Shown in pieces: positions 22,950 to 34,027 of a DNA stretch of 64,000 nt. Position 1 is the first letter of the stretch; each line of letters opens with the position of its first letter. The stretch spans positions 620,001 through 684,000 of the forward strand of contig CANXME010002010.1 of assembly GCA_948144175.1 (NCBI GenBank), in the 5' to 3' direction. This DNA is from Closterium sp. NIES-65 (taxonomy: Eukaryota; Streptophyta; Zygnematophyceae; Desmidiales; Closteriaceae). The translations under genes and the position numbers were made by a program. The notes beneath the pieces are model-generated. The model was given only the letters and a program-made list of their open reading frames with translations, had not been told where the DNA came from and searched no databases.

Positions 22950-23078
22950 TGTCATAATCTTATTAGGCTACAGTGACTAGCATGGTAGGGAGTACAATAC
23001 ATTTTTAAGGTTGCTATTGTACTGTTCTCATCCCTAATGCACCCATTCCGCTGGTACATTATGAGATGGTATCAGATT
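22950..23078 (+). repeat. Element O: 5' LTR-like sequence and primer site
   Basis: It starts TGTCATAATC and carries the group core in decayed form (TAGGCTACAGTGACTAGCAT, GAGTACAATAC, TTGTACTG). It is followed at 23067 by TGGTATCAGATT, a near match to the initiator tRNA-Met primer site. The 3' edge of the LTR (about 23058-23066) is unclear because CA is not next to the primer site. Confidence 0.6.
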
Positions 23079-24240
23079 AGGTAGCTCTGGGCTTAGCTCC
23101 ATCCATTCTCCAGCTCCCTGCCCGTCCTTTAGAATCGTGATCTGCCCCACGCTCTCGTGCTCTGCCTTAGGCTGACTCGCTCTCTGTCTTAGGCTGCTCC
23201 ATTCTTTGTGTTATGTTGCTCCGTTCTCTACCTTACGCTGCCTGGCACTCTACCTTAGGCTGCCCCGCGCTTTGCCTTCGGCTGCCCCGCGCTCTGCCGT
23301 AGGCTACTCTGCGCTCCGCCTTCGGCTGCCCCGCGCTCTGCCTTAGGCGGCCTTAGGATGATGCGTACTGCCTTTGGCTGACATGCACTACTTTAGGCTG
23401 CGCACCCCGTAGACAGCGCGTTATTTTGACAACACACCCCGTAGACAGCGCGCCCCACAGGCAGTGTGCTCCGTAGGCCGCGCGCCCTGCGCGTAGCGCG
23501 TCCCGCAGGTATCGCGCCCCGCAAATAGCGCGCCCCGCACGTATCATGCCTCGCAGGCAGCGCGCCAGCTGGGTGGCGCGCCCCGCTGGCAGCACGCCTC
23601 AAGGGTAGCTGATCCCGCAGGCAGCAGATCCTCCAAGCAGCGCGCCCCGCGATGCTTTAGCGACATAAAATATGTCAATTGATTAAACCCGAAAATAAAA
23701 GGGCTTAGGGTCGGGGGCTGCAACTTTCGCCCACATTATTGTCTACCGAACGACCTACATAGCTGCCTACGTCATGCACTCGTCCGTACGGCTGCCCCAA
23801 CTGCCGCACGTACTTTCTACTGCCCATGGCTCTACTAGCGGCGGCCGGAAGCCGCATTTACAGTCTCTAGCTCCAGCCGTTCCTACTTCCAGCCGACCCT
23901 AGCTTGCCGTTTCTAGCTCCAGCCACTCATGCTCCAGCCGTTCAAGCTCCAACCGTTTATAGCTCTAGTATAGCGTCCCTTGTCATTCCTTGCTCCAACC
24001 GCTCCTCATGCCAGCCGTTCCTAGTCTGGCGGTCCTAGATTTTCCTACCTCCAGCCAATCCTACCTCCAGCCATTTCTAGCTCCAGCCGTTTTTTTAGCT
24101 CTAGCCTACCATTCCTTCTCACTCCGTACTCTGGCTATTCTTAGCTCCAGCTGTTCCTACCTCCAGACGTTCTTATCTCCAATCACTCCTACTCGAGCAG
24201 TTCCTCGCGTTAGTTGTTCCTAGTCTGCCTCCGCTTTGCC
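23079..24240 (+). repeat. Element O leader: two kinds of short tandem repeats
   Basis: 23220-23360 repeats TCTGCCTTAGGCTGCCCCGC-like words. 23400-23650 repeats GCAGCGCGCCCCGCAGGTA-like words of about 22 bp. 23860-24200 repeats CTCCAGCCGTTCCTA-like words of about 15 bp. The position after an LTR and primer site fits a retrotransposon leader. No protein signal was found. Confidence 0.45.
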
Positions 24241-24399
24241 CCATTAGCCCCTTACTATGGCGTCCACTGGTGTTCTACAGCAGCAGGGACAGCATCGGCA
24301 GTAGTTCCTGAAGTAGGGACCTCATCAGCCATGGCGCTCTCAGCAACAGTGTCACTCTCGGCAGCAGTGGTGCCCTCAGCAGCGGTGGCACTCTCAGCA

Positions 24400-24797
24400 G
24401 CAGTGGGGGCCGGGTGGTCCGAGGAGCGTCGGCCAATATAGCTGCAGGGCTAGTCGTAGTGGCCGCGGCGTTGGACCCTACTAGTACTGGATCCTGGCTA
24501 GCCCTCGTGCTGGCACTACTTGCTGGCCTCCTTACCACTCTGCAGTGCGCTGCTACAGACGCCTCGACAACCTTAACCATGAGCATTTTGGGCCTGACTT
24601 GGCTCCCTCGATCTGGCCCGGTCTGTCTCATAATGGTTACCGTACTATTTATACGTCTATGGATGCTGCATATTTTGTCTCGTATGGATCTCTTGCCTTG
24701 CATGTACCCAAATTAGGACATTTGCCTGTTGCTAGTGTAGGTGCTTGTGTGGTTACAAGTCCAGCTGTTACGATTACAGACGCGTCACTCTCCCACG
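24400..24797 (+). pseudogene. Possible copia gag C-terminal fragment (element O)
   Basis: One frame reads PYHSAVRCYRRLDNLNHEHF, then DLAPSIWPGLSHNGYRTIY and SMDAAYFVSYGSL. The first part could be the end of a zinc knuckle followed by the WRQQF-like stretch seen in Gag of H and K. The match is weak and rests on position plus a few residues. It stops abruptly at about 24797, where the leader of F begins. Confidence 0.35.
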
Positions 24798-25830
24798 GAA
24801 TCGCGCTACCCCACATGTCCCGCCGCCCTGTTAGCGTCGTGCTGCCCTGCCCTGCCATGCGTCACGCTGCCCCGCGCACGCCCTGCCTTGCATTGCGCCA
24901 CCTGCGCACGCCCTGCCCTGCCTTGCCCACGCGCCGCTTGCCGCCGCGTTGCCCTGCCCTGCCCGCGCGCCGCTCGTCGTCGCGTGCCCTGCCCTGCCCG
25001 TGCGCCGCTTGCCGCCGCGCGCCCTGCCCTAACGCATGCCGCTCGTCACCGCGCCGCAGCCCTGCCCGCGCGCCGCTCGCCGCTGCGCACCCTGCTCTGC
25101 CTGCATGCCGCTTGCCGCCGCGCGCCCTGCCCTGCCCGTGCGCCGCTCGCCGCCGCGCACCCTGCCCTGCTCGCGCGCCATTCGTCGCCGCGCCGCCCTG
25201 CCCTGCTCGCGCGCCGCTCGTGGCCGCGTGCCCTGCCCTGCCCGCGCACCGCTCGTCGCCGCGTTGCCCTGCCCGCGCGCTGCTCGCCGCTGTGTACCCT
25301 GCCCTGCCTGCACGCCGCTCGCCGCTCGCCGCCGCACGCCCTGCCCTGCTCGCGCGCCGCTCGCCGCCGCGCGCCCTGCCCTGCTCGCGCACCGCTCGCC
25401 GCCGCGCGCCCTGCCCTGCTCGCACGCCGCTCGTCGCCGCGCCGCAGCCCTGCCTGTGCGCCGCTCGCCACCACGCTGCCCTGCTCGCGCACCGCTCACC
25501 GCCGCACTGCAGCCCTGCTCGCACGCCACTCGCCGCCGCGCACTCTGCCCTACCCGTGTGCCGCTCGCCGCCGCGCCGCCCTGCTGGCCGCGCGTCGACC
25601 CTGCCTACCCGCGCACCGCCCCTGCCTGCCCGCGCCCCGCCCTTTGCAGCCTTGTGCACTGCCCTGCTGGCTGCATGCCGCCCCTACGTGGCCGCGCACT
25701 GCCTCTGCTCTTGCCACGCGCCGCCCTTCCTGACCGTACGTCACGGCGTACCCTAGTGCCTGACCGTACGTCACGGCGTACCCCACCTTCCCTCCGTACT
25801 ACCCTACTGGTCGCGCGCCTCCTTCTTGCC
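24798..25830 (+). repeat. GC-rich tandem-repeat leader of copia F
   Basis: The start GCGCTACCCCACATGTC resembles GCGCTACCCCACGTGTTGTC in the leader of B (about 6351). Units of about 36 bp then repeat as CGCGCGCCGCTCGCCGCCG and CGCCCTGCCCTGC. Very long frames on both strands arise from this repeat and are not genes. The LTR and primer site expected upstream are missing. Confidence 0.7.
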
Positions 25831-25834
25831 CACC

Positions 25835-26513
25835 ATGACTTCTCTTCATAGTAGCGGTGGGAGTGGTGACGTCGGTGGTGGCAGCAGTAGGATTGGTGGC
25901 GGCCGTAGTAGCAGTCGCTGTGGAGCTGTTCGGTATGGAGTTTCTGGCGGTGGCCAGATGCAACTGCAGCGACGTCCGCGCGAGACCCTTTCGCCCCAGC
26001 AGCTTCGTGAGTGGTACGCTAGTAGGGGTGGTGGCGGCCACAGTAGTGGCAGTCATTGTGCAGCTATTTAGTTGGGAGTTTTTGGTGGCTGTGGTCTGGT
26101 GCAGCTGCAGCGGCGTACGCGCGAGACCCTTACACCCCAGCAGCTTCGTGAGTGGTTCGCTCAGCGTGAGGCGTCTCGGAGTAGTGCTCGTTGCCCGTAG
26201 GTCATTTGCACAGGTGATCGGGCTGGTTAGACTTGCGGGACACTGGGTTACACACAGTCCCGCTGCTTCTCCTCTCTGAGCAACACCCGGCGTGTAGAGT
26301 TTGGCGACGCGGCTGAGCTCCCGCACTGGCTAGAGCTGCTTAGGCAGGGTGTGAATATATTTGCTCTAGACTATGACGCTATCCTCACTGTCATGTATGC
26401 TTTGACTATTAGTACTCAGGGTGACTGTTACCTGTGTGTGCCACCCGAACCTAGTATAGTGGCTGCTGCTCTAGGTGTTGGTGAGTCTGCTCTAGATGCT
26501 GGTGAGTCTGCTT
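25835..26513 (+). pseudogene. Copia F gag fragment
   Basis: It encodes GGGQMQLQRRPRETLSPQQL and REWY at about 25955-26018, and a second unit with RTRETLTPQQLREWF at about 26115-26160. The knuckle CP-stop-VICTGDRAGQTCG with TLGYTQSRC follows at about 26190-26268 (the knuckle His is Tyr), then SSLSNTRRVEFGDAAELPHW, FALDYDAILTVMYALT and CYLCVPPEPS. Stops lie at about 26069 and 26199. The coding stretch runs to about 26513 and then meets a foreign LTR, so protease is missing. Confidence 0.75.
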
Positions 26514-26658
26514 GCTCTAATACCATGTCAGAAACTTAGGAGCAGGAATGAATGTATTGATCAGAAATGTGGTACAAGTACTGACCCTAATTGGGTTGTA
26601 CCTCATATAGGCTACCCCACTATAGCCGACACAACATAAGTAGGATTATAATTTGACA
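26514..26658 (-). repeat. Minus-strand LTR with its primer site, remnant inside copia F
   Basis: 26526-26658 (133 bp) runs TGTCAGAAAC...AATTTGACA and has the inverted group core. Immediately left, 26514-26525 is GCTCTAATACCA, the reverse of a primer site (TGGTATTAGAGC). No target duplication is visible. This is a 5' LTR plus primer site with the rest of its element gone, sitting where the protease of F should be. Confidence 0.75.
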
Positions 26659-26661
26659 CCT

Positions 26662-27389
26662 AACCCACCCGACAGTCTTGTGGCACCACCGTCTTGGCCA
26701 CCCGTCCCTCCCCCGCCTCCACATTATGGCTAGTCAGCGTCTTGTCTCGGGTCTCCCACATGACTTTGCGTCGCTCTCTCCCTCGCATGCACTATCGTGC
26801 ACTCCTTGCATCGAGGGTTGGCTTCGTGCCACTCCTTACTCCTCCTCCCTTCGTCCGGCCACAGCTCCCTTCCAGACCCTCCACTTGAACGTCTGGGGCC
26901 CAGTCCCTCGACTTGGGCCCGGACGGGAGCGCTATTTTCTGGTGGTCTTCGACAACTACTCCAGGTACACTACGGTGTTTCTTCTAGCCAGAAAGTCCAA
27001 GGTGACTTCTACGCTGATCCGATGGCTCCTGGCCACTGAGGGCTACTCGTTGCAGTCGTGTCCTTTGTCTCTACTCCGACCGTGGGGGTAAGTTTCGCTC
27101 CAACATGCTTGCCAAATGCTACGGCAAACAGGGCATCACACAGTCGTGGCCGGTTCCGGAGTCCCCACAACAGAATGAGGTTGCTGAGTGCCGCATAGGT
27201 TTGGTCATGGAGATCGCCCGCACCTCCATGATCCATGCCCGTGCATCCCATTTTGTGTGGCCTTACACAGTTCGCTACGCCGTCCACCAGCTTAATCTCT
27301 GGCCTCGTGTCTCACGACCAGGGGATTCACTGACCAGTCTGTGGGCCGGGTCCCCTGGTGTTGCATCGGAGTTTCCTGTCTGGGGCTGA
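26662..27389 (+). pseudogene. Copia F pre-integrase and integrase fragment
   Basis: It starts VLWHHRLGHPSLPRL, with CTPC completing the zinc region. The core has LHLNVWGP, where the first catalytic Asp is Asn (about 26888). SRYTTVFLLARKSKV follows, then a frame change near 27060 at the second Asp region, then SPQQNEVAECRIGLVMEIAR, where the NGVAER motif reads NEVAEC. It ends at FPVWG near 27387, where non-copia sequence begins. It is non-functional. Confidence 0.8.
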
Positions 27390-27479
27390 GGTCTGACTGA
27401 TTGGTCGACAAGTTATCGACACTTAAGAGGCCATTGTATAGGAGGTTGCAAAGCTACAGTTAAGTAGATAAAAGGAAAG

Positions 27480-27800
27480 TATGACATGTTTTAATAGCAT
27501 TGTTACTATTTGATTGGAGTGCTTTGTCTATCCATCTGTTGGGCCAGGTGTACCATGGATGTGTGCAAAGCCACTCTTTAGTACTTACATCCGATGTAGA
27601 CGAACGATAGTGGCGATGATCAGAGGAACGATTCCATTGGCACGCAATGAAGTGAGCCATTTTCGTCAAGCCGCCAACGACAGCCATGACTACTTTGTCG
27701 TCACAAGCTCTAATAGGTAAGCCCACGACCAAACCCATGATCATTTGCTGTTGAGCATGTTCAGTTGGGGGGTCAACTGCGGTTGTCTTGCATTCTTCTT
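27480..27800 (-). pseudogene. Ty3/gypsy integrase fragment
   Basis: On the minus strand the sequence reads MIMGLVVGLPIRACDDKVVM followed by AVVGGLTKMAHFIAC. This resembles the first-Asp region of gypsy integrases (DFITGLP...DRLTKMAHFIPC), with the Asp changed. The rest is degraded. It resembles the integrase of the chromovirus at 38636-39688 only in this motif. Confidence 0.55.
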
Positions 27801-27937
27801 CTACCAACATCTTTCTAGAACTTGGACAAATTTTTCAATAACCTGGACAAATTATAGAAGTGTTGCAGTTGCTATCACGCCTTCATTACCCCAAAATGTT
27901 CCAATGTAACCCAATCATGAACATCATGGGGCCTATA

Positions 27938-28912
27938 TGTCAACGGGAGTTGTGCTTGGCCTCGTCCTTGCTTGGGCGGTGCTGACTTCGTGGTCGGGTG
28001 TGAGGGGTACAGCCGATCTCCAACAGTGGACGAGTTGGTCGACGAGGCTGGTCGACCTGCACAGGGCTACTGCAAGGGCGCCGACATCAGGAGGGCGCCA
28101 ACTTCGGGTGGTCGACTTGGGAAGCTGACCTGTGGAGGGCGTCGCCTTGGTGGCGCCGACTTGGGGCAGCCGGCTTGGTGTGGTCGGATGACAGGTGCGC
28201 TGGATAACCTAGAGCTGGTCAGCCAGGAGTGTCTTCGACCTGGAGATGGTCGACCAAGGGTGTGGTCGACCTGGTGAGGTCGTTTGGAGGTGGTCGTCAA
28301 TTTGGGTGGTCGACAGGCAGGTGAAGGAGCAGCTGGTCGACGTGGTTGCCCGGTTGACCAGGTTACCTGGGTGAGGAGGTTCTGCGGAGGAGTGCGACAA
28401 TCTCCCATGTGGCATTGGCAAGACCGACCTCGGTGGTGGTATCCCGAGGTCGTCGTGGCTGATCAGATGCAGTCGTCAGCACGAGGTCGATTTCATATGT
28501 GCGCTGTGCAGGTGACAAGGCACTACACGCCAATCACCTACGAGCACCTGCGAAGTAGGTGCTCTGTTGTCATGCAGGAGCAACTCTGGGACGCCGTCGA
28601 CTTGCAGCATTGGTACGCCGCCGACAGGCAGTTTTGGCGGGCCGTGACTTCACACCACTGGAGCGCGGTCGACCGAGTCATGCTGGAACGTGGTCGACCG
28701 TGCCGCGCTGGCAGTCGTCCTGCTTGCACGCTAGCTCTGATGTAGTCTTGTCTTGCCAACTTTCTTGTACCATCCTTGTCAACGTTTCCTAGTGAAACTC
28801 TTGTTAATCTCACTTGTCAACTAGCAAGTGGTGTGAGCACTTGGAAACCACTAAGGAACGAACGAACACAGAGATCATTCTAGCCCCGTGCCTAGCCCAT
28901 AGTCAAGCCCCC
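27938..28912 (+). mobile_element. ~1-kb GTCGAC-rich LTR copy (solo)
   Basis: It begins TGTCAACGGGAGTTGTGCTT, as S1 does on its strand. It contains many GGTCGACC/GTCGAC words (for example 28240-28350 and 28650-28710). It shares the TGTAGTCTTGTCTTGCCAAC and GTGCCTAGCCCATAGTC end segments with the other family members. The right end is uncertain, around 28905-28915, and I found no clean target duplication. Confidence 0.7.
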
Positions 28913-30045
28913 GTACTTATATGTTTTATAAAATGGTTCAAGATTGATTTTCACAAGGGACATCCATATTAGTGTCACGCTTCATGTCAATATGCATTTG
29001 TTTTTGCCATGTGTCTATTGTTTTCTGAAACAATTTTGGAGCACTGAATATAAGCAGGGGCTTACAAAAATGATACCCCAAGGATAGGGACGCGATTCGG
29101 GAGGCATCAACCCTAAATACGGGATGCCACTTGGTCAGGGCTAACGCCTTGAATGTGGTTAAGTCCGGGAGGGATCAACCCTAAACACGTGAACTCGCAA
29201 TGCGTTTGGTGTTGATGCATTTAATGTGGTGCCTGGTGTGCTAGGGGTTTTAATCTATTTTACACCCTATGAAAATCATGTCGATAGATCTGCTTAAGCA
29301 TGGATGTTGATACAATCAAGGAATCGAGGTGGACAAATTAATGTTAGCCAAGTAGAGTTAAGACAATGGAAGTCTGAATGACCTTGTTATAGCAAGTGAG
29401 AAGGAAACAAGATGTGCTCTTATTGATACATTCCCTTATAAAATGTCTTGCAAGCATCGCTATAGTTGCAGTGACCATTGCGATCCATTATGGTTACCAT
29501 GTTTCAGTACGTAACATCTGATCATGGTTGCGGGTGGTGAGCAGTCACGACCGTTGACTTTCTGCGACTGTTGACATTCGCATACGTGCTCTTATATGAG
29601 CTAACGCGGTAAAAATACAATGCGCTGCTTTGTTATGAAGTAGTGTGCTAGTGGAGAGCCTTTGGGAATGTTTTAATAACCCTCGGTTTTTCCAACAATC
29701 GACATTCCACAATTTTTTTTTATCGCTCGTACAAAGTCACACCAAATGGGTAAACCCGTAACTATGCAAAAGATTTGTTTATAGATGCCCACCTAGTATA
29801 TACTCACCCCAGGTTCATAGTATCAATTTCGGACCAACACTTTCGGACGTGTCTCAAGTGAAACGTCGACATCTGTCAAGGGTTGGCGGTAAATGTCAAC
29901 CTTTGGATAAAAGGTTTCAACGGCATGATCTTTTGTCATCCCCAAAACGGATGTCGACGGATGTCCGACGTTCACTTCGGGCACGGCCTTAGCGAGCAAA
30001 CTTTGAAGCCTCTCCTACCTCATTGGGAAACGATCAAATGGGGGG
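28913..30045. other. AT-rich non-coding stretch with a repeated 23-bp motif
   Basis: No gene is visible. The motif CGGGAGG(C/G)ATCAACCCTAAA with a short AC-containing tail occurs at 29098-29120 and 29166-29188, and again within a foldback at 48272-48393, so it may belong to a small dispersed repeat. The remainder is unassigned. Confidence 0.45.
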
Positions 30046-30421
30046 CGAATTGTTGAAGGAATTTGGCCCCGCCCTCCCATGGGCAAAACTTGAGAAAAGT
30101 AGAACGAGAATAAAAATGACTATGGAATGGAAGTGATACAAATATGCAACCGTAGAAATGTGTACCCCATATGAGCTACCCCACTATAGCCTACACAACA
30201 TTATAATTTGACACACCCCCATAGGCAAAGTGGGGGAGAACAAGGGGTCACAAGACCAATCAAGCAAAGCGAAGCAACGCTCAGGGTGGATCACAAAGTC
30301 ACCACACATTCCGAGCACAAGTTCAAGGCCAGAAGGCCAGTTCACATGCAGGAGCACATATATATATAAGAGGCTAAGCAAGCAAGAGCAAGAGTATATA
30401 TATGTGACAGTACAAGCAAGG

Positions 30422-30730
30422 TCAAGAAGTGAGCAAGCGAGGCAAGACAGGCACAAGACCAAGCTGAGTACAGAAGCGCTGATGATCACAAGGCGCAAGC
30501 GCCTTGGTGAAAACATCAGAAGTGCTGGCCTCAGAGGCCACGTACGCAAGTCGCAACTGACCACGCTGCTGTAGCTCACGAGCAAGGAAGTAGCGAAGAG
30601 CAATGTGCTTTGTTCTGTGCTCCAGTCGCTGCTCTCGACACAAGGCCAGCATGGCCTTGTTGTCTACGTACAGGACTGGAGGAGAACGAGGCGGCTCTCC
30701 AAGGTCGGTCAGAAGGTAGGTGAGCCAGCA
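30422..30730 (-). pseudogene. Copia H RNase H C-terminal remnant
   Basis: The minus strand reads the WLTYLLTDLGE-like piece, VLYVDNKAMLALCREQRLEH, TKHIALRYFLARELQQRGQL and TSDVFTKALAPCDHQRF, with a stop at 30422. It joins directly to RT sequence at about 30731. It matches the end of RNase H in L (54343-54650) and B. Without the RT palm and the first part of RNase H it has no activity. Confidence 0.85.
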
Positions 30731-32200
30731 ATGTGCAGCAGTACCAGAAGAGTGGTCATCTTCGGGGTGGGGGAGAAGGTCTGAGAGTAGTCAACTCCCT
30801 GCCGCTGACTGAAGCCACGAGCCACGTAACGCGCCTTGAAGACAGGCGGAGAACCCGGCGGCCGCTTCACCCTGAAGATCCACATGCCAGTGACGATGTT
30901 CGCCCTAGGAGGGGGGACAGCGTCAATGTAGGTGCCTGTGGACTTCCAGGAAGCCATCTCTGCATCCATAGCTGCCTGCCACTGAGAGGAGTAGGGACCC
31001 TCTATCGCCTCCGCGTAAGAGCGCGGAGTCGGGATGTACGGACACGAGATGAGGTGAAGCAGCTGCCAGACACTGGAACTCCTCCTGCCTGTCCTCAAGG
31101 ACGTCCGTGCCAAGGGCACACTCACCCCCGACGAACGGAGGACAGACAGACGCAGACTCAGCGACAAGACTAGCAGCGTAGTCTAGGCGACAGTGAGCAG
31201 CAAAGTCGACGAGCTCAGTGACGAGGGCAGACGCAGCAATAGACTCGAAAGAAGGGTCAATGACGATAGTAGCAAGGAGACGCGTGACAGTAGGACTGGC
31301 AGCACGAAGAGAGTCCGACTCCGGGTCGGCAAGAGCAGGAAGAGAGGACTCAGGAGGAGAAGGCAAAGGGGCACGCAGAGGAGCAGTAGACGGATGTAGA
31401 GACATCGTGTGCGTGCCAGGGACAGGAGGAGGACGCTGAAGCGAACCGCGACCACTAGTGCGAGCAACACGAACAGGCGACGCAGGACGAGACGAAGGCT
31501 CACGACGCTCAGTAAGACCTCCAGTAGGAACAGCGTAGGGAGAAGGAGCAGGCAAAGGGGAGGCAGGCCGTAGCTGTGACTGTGACGGGACAGGCTGTGG
31601 ACCCTCTAAGGGAGGAGGAGGACTAGTAGAAGGTGGAAGACCAAGAACCTGCTGCAGGAGTGGAACGAAGTACGGTCGAGGCCGCGTGGCGACGCCAGAA
31701 ATAGCAGGGACAGCACCAGTACCCGCAGCAGGAGCACCCGCTCCAGCAGCACCTCCAGGAGCTCCAGAACCTCCAGCAGCACCAGGAGCACCCCCAGCAG
31801 GACCGCTAGTGGTAGTCTCAGCGCCAACACCCTCAGCAGAACCAGCTCCAGTCGAACCTGCAGGCCCAGCAGCTCCAGTACTCCCAGTACGAGCACGTCC
31901 GGGACCCGCGACAGCAGCACCCTCAGTAGCCGAAGAACCTCCAGCACCAGCAGCATGGCTCCAGCGCCGGGCAAACCACTCGCGCAGCTCCTGTGGAGAG
32001 AGTGGCTCCCGGCGAGACGAAGCACCCGGAGAACATCCAGGCTCAGCACCCCCAGGCAAAGTACCTTCAGGCTCAGCACCCCCAGGCCCATCACCCCCAA
32101 GCAACGCACCCCCAGGCAAAGCACCCCCAGGCTCAGCACCCCCAGGCTCAGCACCCCCAAGCTCAGCACCCCCAGGCTCAGTACCCCTAGGCTATGAACC
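30731..32200 (-). pseudogene. Copia H linker, pre-RT block and N-terminal RT
   Basis: The frame 32119-30923 has the SPQELREWF box at about 31980-32005, a Gly/Ala-rich tract, RPRPYFVPLLQQVLG, and the conserved block (SPTVTRLLATIVIDPSFES, ALGTDVLEDRQEEFQC). The neighbouring frame (31167-30709) completes it with IPTPRSYAEAIEGPYSSQWQ, MDAEMASWKSTGTYI, MWIFRVKRPPGS and GFSQRQGVDYSQTFSPTPKM. RT ends at LLVLLHI, where about 1 kb present in L (roughly 55600-54650) is missing, including the YVDD box. Confidence 0.85.
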
Positions 32201-34027
32201 CCCAGGCTCAGCACCCCCAGTCTCAGCACCCCTAGGCTCAGCACCCCCAGGCTCAGTACCCCTAGGCTCCGCACCCCTAGGCTCAGCAACCCCAGTCTCA
32301 GCACCCCTAGGCTCAGCACCCTCAGCAGCACCAGAGTCACCAGTGCCCTCGACAGGCTCGACTGCGTCTACCTGGGACACACCTGAAGGGGCAGGACCCT
32401 GAGGGGGGAGGGGGTCTACCGGAGGGGGACCTGGTACAAGGAAGAGCGGGGGCGGGGGGAGGGACGGAGTGCGGTAGGGGAAGAGGCGGTAGTAGGGGAC
32501 CGACTCGTCGAACGTGACGTCCTGGGAGGACAGAACACGGCGGGAGGTGGGGTGGTAGAACTGCCACCCAGGCGCGTTGGGGGGGGGGAACCCCAGGAAG
32601 ACGCAAGGAGCAGCGCGAGGGGACAGCTTGTCCGCAGACAAGTCGCGGACAAACGCCCGAGATCCCAGGACCCGGAACGCCGACGCATCGCCAACCTTCC
32701 CCGTCCACAGCAGGGCTGGGGAGGTCTCCGCCCTGGAGACCCTGGGGTGAAGGTTGATCTGATGCGCCGCGTACTTGACCGCAAACGGCCACAGAAAATG
32801 GGGGGCAGCCGCATGCATCATAGACGTACGAGCGACGTCCATGACCATGCCAATGCGGCGCTCAGCAATCCCATTTTGCTGCGGTGAGTCCGGAAGCGTG
32901 AAGGTCTGACGGATGCCTCGTGCACGACAGTAGGTTCGCAGAAGGCCAGAGGAGAACTCTCCGCCTCTGTCCGAGTGCAGACGCAGAACAGGAAAGTCCG
33001 AGCCAAAGCTCTGCCTGAGCTCGAGACGAGCTGCGCGGATCCAATTGATCAGCACCTCAGTGACATCACCATTGCTGCGCAAGGGGAAGACTATGGTGTA
33101 ACGCGAGTAGTTGTCAACAACGAGCAGGAAGTAGCGCTCGTGACCCTGTCCACGGACGCGGGCTAGGCCCCACACGTCCATGTGAAGCGTCTGCAACGGG
33201 GCCTCTATCGGAGGAAACTGGGAGGAGTGAGGGGCAGCACGCTGGCGCCCCTCGACACAGGGGACACAGGCAGGGCCAGGGCCCTGAGGAAGGGGAGGGA
33301 GGGACCGGGGGAGACCAGACACAAGAAGACGGGAGGCCATGCCTCTGAGCCGAAGCAGAGAGGGGTGACCAAGGCGGTGGTGCCAGAAGAGAGTCTCGTG
33401 CGACAGGAGACGACACGAACAGGGGGCAGACTCAGGACCAGACCTGGACGCTGCAGCAAACACCTGACCCGACGCAGCTACCCTACCGGACTCAGCAACG
33501 GGAGGAGACGCAGTGGTCAGTGTGTAAAGGCACGACCCCGGCTGACGGGTAAACGTAGCCAGGTGTCGGCCTGTGCTAGCCTCTGTGCAGTGCGTCACCC
33601 GCTGGCGCGCAGGAGTGAACTGGTGGACACCCGCATCGTGTAGGTCAGCACCACTCACCAGGTTCGTAGAGAATGAGGGGAGGTAGAGACCAGACAGGGT
33701 GCCAGAGGGAGCCGCCGGACACGGGAGGACAGTGGAGAAGCGAGACAGAACAGGACCCCCACAGAGGTCAGCCAGAGACACCGCAACCGGCCGACTAAGC
33801 GGCGTGAGTGAGGTGCGGTCCCGAAAGAAGGAGAGAGACGCTCCAGAGTCAAGGGTGAAGGTGAGGGAGGCCGAAGCCGACGTAGTACCTGAGAGCGCAG
33901 ACTCACCAGTACCTGAGAGCGCAGACTCACTGGCACCTAGAGAAGTAGCCTCACCAGTACCTATGCCCGGGTCGGGCGGGAAACACCGGTAACAGTCACC
34001 TTCATCACTATTAGTCACAGCATACAT
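32192..34027 (-). CDS. Copia H protease-integrase open frame (611 residues)
   Basis: This is the longest uninterrupted gene-like frame in the window. Protease: LDSGAS with the catalytic Asp at residue 60. Pre-integrase zinc region: H216, H221, C254, C257. Integrase core: D284 (MDVWG), D353 (HSDRGGEF) and E389 (NGIAER), so D and E are 35 residues apart, the classic DDE spacing. Then SADKLSPRAAPCVFLGF, WQFYHPTSRRVLSSQDVTF and a proline-rich end passing into GAEPRGAE repeats. The Met at 34027 is probably internal to the original polyprotein. Protease and integrase may be intact, but the element lacks a working RT. Confidence 0.85.
   Translation of the reverse strand: MYAVTNSDEGDCYRCFPPDPGIGTGEATSLGASESALSGTGESALSGTTSASASLTFTLDSGASLSFFRDRTSLTPLSRPVAVSLADLCGGPVLSRFSTVLPCPAAPSGTLSGLYLPSFSTNLVSGADLHDAGVHQFTPARQRVTHCTEASTGRHLATFTRQPGSCLYTLTTASPPVAESGRVAASGQVFAAASRSGPESAPCSCRLLSHETLFWHHRLGHPSLLRLRGMASRLLVSGLPRSLPPLPQGPGPACVPCVEGRQRAAPHSSQFPPIEAPLQTLHMDVWGLARVRGQGHERYFLLVVDNYSRYTIVFPLRSNGDVTEVLINWIRAARLELRQSFGSDFPVLRLHSDRGGEFSSGLLRTYCRARGIRQTFTLPDSPQQNGIAERRIGMVMDVARTSMMHAAAPHFLWPFAVKYAAHQINLHPRVSRAETSPALLWTGKVGDASAFRVLGSRAFVRDLSADKLSPRAAPCVFLGFPPPNAPGWQFYHPTSRRVLSSQDVTFDESVPYYRLFPYRTPSLPPPPLFLVPGPPPVDPLPPQGPAPSGVSQVDAVEPVEGTGDSGAAEGAEPRGAETGVAEPRGAEPRGTEPGGAEPRGAETGGAEPGGS

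Noticed and set aside
23353..23602. Possible CRISPR-like spaced repeats of ~22 bp
   Set aside because: The units are degenerate and contiguous, without unique spacers, in a eukaryotic retrotransposon leader.
24545..25756. A 403-residue plus-strand frame and several overlapping frames of 150-330 residues on both strands at 24.7-25.8 kb
   Set aside because: They lie in a GC-rich tandem repeat, translate to Ala/Arg/Pro or Arg/Gly/Ala strings on both strands at once, and match no domain. This is the leader of F.
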